Source of the DNA: JAIBJP01 sp035639875
Lineage (GTDB): Bacteria > Actinomycetota > Thermoleophilia > Gaiellales > Gaiellaceae
Direction of reading: 5' to 3'
Assembly: GCA_035639875.1 (NCBI GenBank)
Contig: DASQXE010000003.1
Location: forward strand, 1 to 16,240
DNA: 16,240 bases
Part shown: one piece after another, positions 14,629-16,240 of the stretch
Layout: every line of letters begins with the position of its first letter
Numbering within the stretch: the stretch's first letter is position 1
Position numbers and translations under genes: made by a program
Notes under the pieces: generated by a model
The model's input: only the letters and a program-made list of their open reading frames with translations
What the model was told of the DNA's origin: nothing
Databases searched by the model: none

Positions 14629-16197
14629 CTAAGCGCCGACGATGAGTCGGACAACCCGAAAGCGCATGAGCTCGGGGAATGTCTCGGCGGCCCGTAGGGC
14701 GCTCCGGTTGAGGCCGACGACGACGAGCGAGACGACGGCAGCGGCCGCGAAACCCACGTAGGCCGGAGGCGAGACGAGGAGCTGGAGACCGAGGAGCAGC
14801 GCTGCCCCCAGGGCGATGGTCGCGTAGACGGTGAGATCGCTCCCTCGGAAGAGACGCACGCCGGTGCCTCGCAGCAACCCCACCTGCTTCATCAGGTTGT
14901 GCACGACCAGCGTACTCGACGTCCCGATCGCCGCTCCGAGCGGCCCGTAGCGCGGAATGAGGAGGAGATTGATCCCCACGTTTACGAGGGCCGCCACGAG
15001 ATTGATGCAGACGATGTAACGGAGCCTTCCGAACACCTTCAGCGTCAGCCCGTTGAAGCCGAGCGCCGCATTGAAGTAGTAGGCAAACGAGAGGAGCGCG
15101 AGGTACGTGGCCGAGTCCGCGTAGCGCGAGCCGAAGAGGGTCTCGGTCACCGGTTTGGCGAGCGAGAAAGTCAGGGTGAAGATTGGAAAGGAGAGCACGG
15201 CGATCCAGATCGCCGTCTGCCAGTAGAGCCGGTTGATGCCATCGCGGTCGCCGCGGGCGAACATCCGTGCGGCGAGCGGTGTGAAGAGCAGGGTAAAACT
15301 CGTCATAACGAGCTGGTTGAGCGTCGCGGCGGGCGAGACGACTCGAAACGCGGCAACCTCCGGAGCCCCGCCGAAGTGGCCGAGGAGGATCACGTCCGAC
15401 GTGTTCATCGCCATGTAGACGAGGTCGGACGTTAGGAGCGGGATCGTGAAGCTGAGGACCTCGCGTGCGGGCACGTCGATCGAACCGACCGAAAAGTGCT
15501 GGAGAAGCCCTTCGCCCCGGAGCATGCGGTGCAGCATCACGGCGTAGAGGGCGACGCCGAGGACGCCGGAGGCGACGTACCCGGCCGCGAGGAAGATCAC
15601 ACCCTGATGCCCGAGGACGAGGAGCAGGATGATCGTGAGGCGCAGGCTGGGGCTGAGAACGTACTTGCGAAAGAAGATCGCCCGCGGCCTCGAGAAGACC
15701 GCGAACATGCCCATGAGGAGGCCATCGAGAGCCTGGATGGGGGAGAGGAGGATCAGAACGACGAGGACGGAGACGGCCGCGTCGTTGCCGATCAGAGACG
15801 AGCCCCCGATGGTGGCGAGAAGCCCGTAGACGACCACGACCGAGATGAGCCCGATCGAGGCCACCGTCCCGAACGCGAGGACGAGCGTGCCGAAGACCTT
15901 CCCGTAGTTGCCCTGCTCGTCGTAGATCGGGATGAAGCGCGTGATCGAGCGGTCGAGCCCAAACGTCGCGATGCTGGCGCCCAGACCGACGAGCGAGAGG
16001 GCGTAGGCGAAGGCGCCGTAGTCCGTCTTCGACAGGTACCGGATGACGACGACCTGGACTGCGAAGTTGACGCCGAGCGAGACGACACGACCCACCAGCA
16101 AGAGGCTCGAGCCTCGAATCTGCTTCCTCGTCGCGGCATCGCCCGGTGCCGCGGCGACCGCTTCGGCCGTTGGGCTCGCGGATGCCGGTGCCTTCAT
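14629..16197 (-). CDS. Wzx-type polysaccharide flippase (MOP superfamily)
   Basis: A 522-aa protein with about 12-14 hydrophobic helices after a 25-residue Ala/Pro-rich cytoplasmic start. The first helical part (GSSLLLVGRVVSLGVNFAVQ, then RYLSKTDYGAFAYALSL) is the typical Polysacc_synt opening with a Y-G-x-F/Y motif at the end of helix 2, followed by DRSITRFIPIY. It would flip undecaprenyl-linked oligosaccharide units to the outer membrane face, linking the initiating transferase to the chain-length protein. Length is normal for the family. A G-rich GGGACGGGAC sequence upstream of the ATG at 16197 can act as ribosome site. The gene faces the Wzz-like gene with only 5 bp between stops, so it is transcribed from beyond the right edge or from its own promoter in the last 40 bp, where none is obvious. 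Confidence 0.92.
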   Translation of the reverse strand: MKAPASASPTAEAVAAAPGDAATRKQIRGSSLLLVGRVVSLGVNFAVQVVVIRYLSKTDYGAFAYALSLVGLGASIATFGLDRSITRFIPIYDEQGNYGKVFGTLVLAFGTVASIGLISVVVVYGLLATIGGSSLIGNDAAVSVLVVLILLSPIQALDGLLMGMFAVFSRPRAIFFRKYVLSPSLRLTIILLLVLGHQGVIFLAAGYVASGVLGVALYAVMLHRMLRGEGLLQHFSVGSIDVPAREVLSFTIPLLTSDLVYMAMNTSDVILLGHFGGAPEVAAFRVVSPAATLNQLVMTSFTLLFTPLAARMFARGDRDGINRLYWQTAIWIAVLSFPIFTLTFSLAKPVTETLFGSRYADSATYLALLSFAYYFNAALGFNGLTLKVFGRLRYIVCINLVAALVNVGINLLLIPRYGPLGAAIGTSSTLVVHNLMKQVGLLRGTGVRLFRGSDLTVYATIALGAALLLGLQLLVSPPAYVGFAAAAVVSLVVVGLNRSALRAAETFPELMRFRVVRLIVGA

Positions 16198-16240
16198 GGA
16201 TTGTCCCGTCCCTGTCAGTTGAGCCCCGGACGCGACCCGC

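Overview
The window is GC-rich actinobacterial-type chromosome: coding is dense, third codon positions are GC, GTG/TTG starts are frequent, and genes often overlap by 4 nt. A secreted protein with a Cys-flanked RTX (GGxGxD) tail and another ending in a membrane helix plus a short ...RPG tail recall deep-branching actinobacteria of the Thermoleophilia type. That placement is inference from style, not from a marker gene. No rRNA, tRNA, CRISPR array, insertion sequence or phage gene was seen.

Left part (1-3692). Three leftward genes: a large multi-pass DUF2339 membrane protein cut by the left edge, a 70-residue single-helix membrane protein, and a membrane-anchored protein with a cytoplasmic Rho_N/SAP-like domain and a Val/Thr-rich external tail. 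The DUF2339 gene has a good sigma70-type promoter whose -10 box lies inside a 28-bp imperfect palindrome. A 304-bp divergent region with a predicted hairpin and a rightward promoter separates these genes from the next block.

Central part (3693-11491). A Thr-Pro-Asp-rich secreted protein precedes a tight rightward run. The run encodes a degenerate GGDEF-like protein, a short monotopic phosphoglycosyl transferase, a nucleotidyltransferase-fold protein, an HprK-like P-loop kinase, a 120-residue unknown, a thymidylate-kinase-like P-loop kinase, an ATP-grasp ligase and a NodB-type polysaccharide deacetylase. Spacing is +24, +2, +2, +8, -4, -4 and -11 nt, so this is almost certainly one operon. The phosphoglycosyl transferase would start a lipid-linked glycan and the deacetylase would trim it. 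The four small-molecule or protein-modifying enzymes between them have no obvious role in a standard glycan pathway and are the most interesting part of the window.

Right part (11546-16240). A secreted propeller-like protein with an RTX tail is followed by a strong GC hairpin, then a Wzz-like chain-length protein fused to a P-loop-like domain that has lost its Walker A lysine. Facing it, 5 bp away, is a leftward Wzx-type flippase. Initiation, chain-length control, flipping and deacetylation are thus present. No ordinary glycosyltransferase and no polymerase is seen, so the locus probably continues beyond the right edge.
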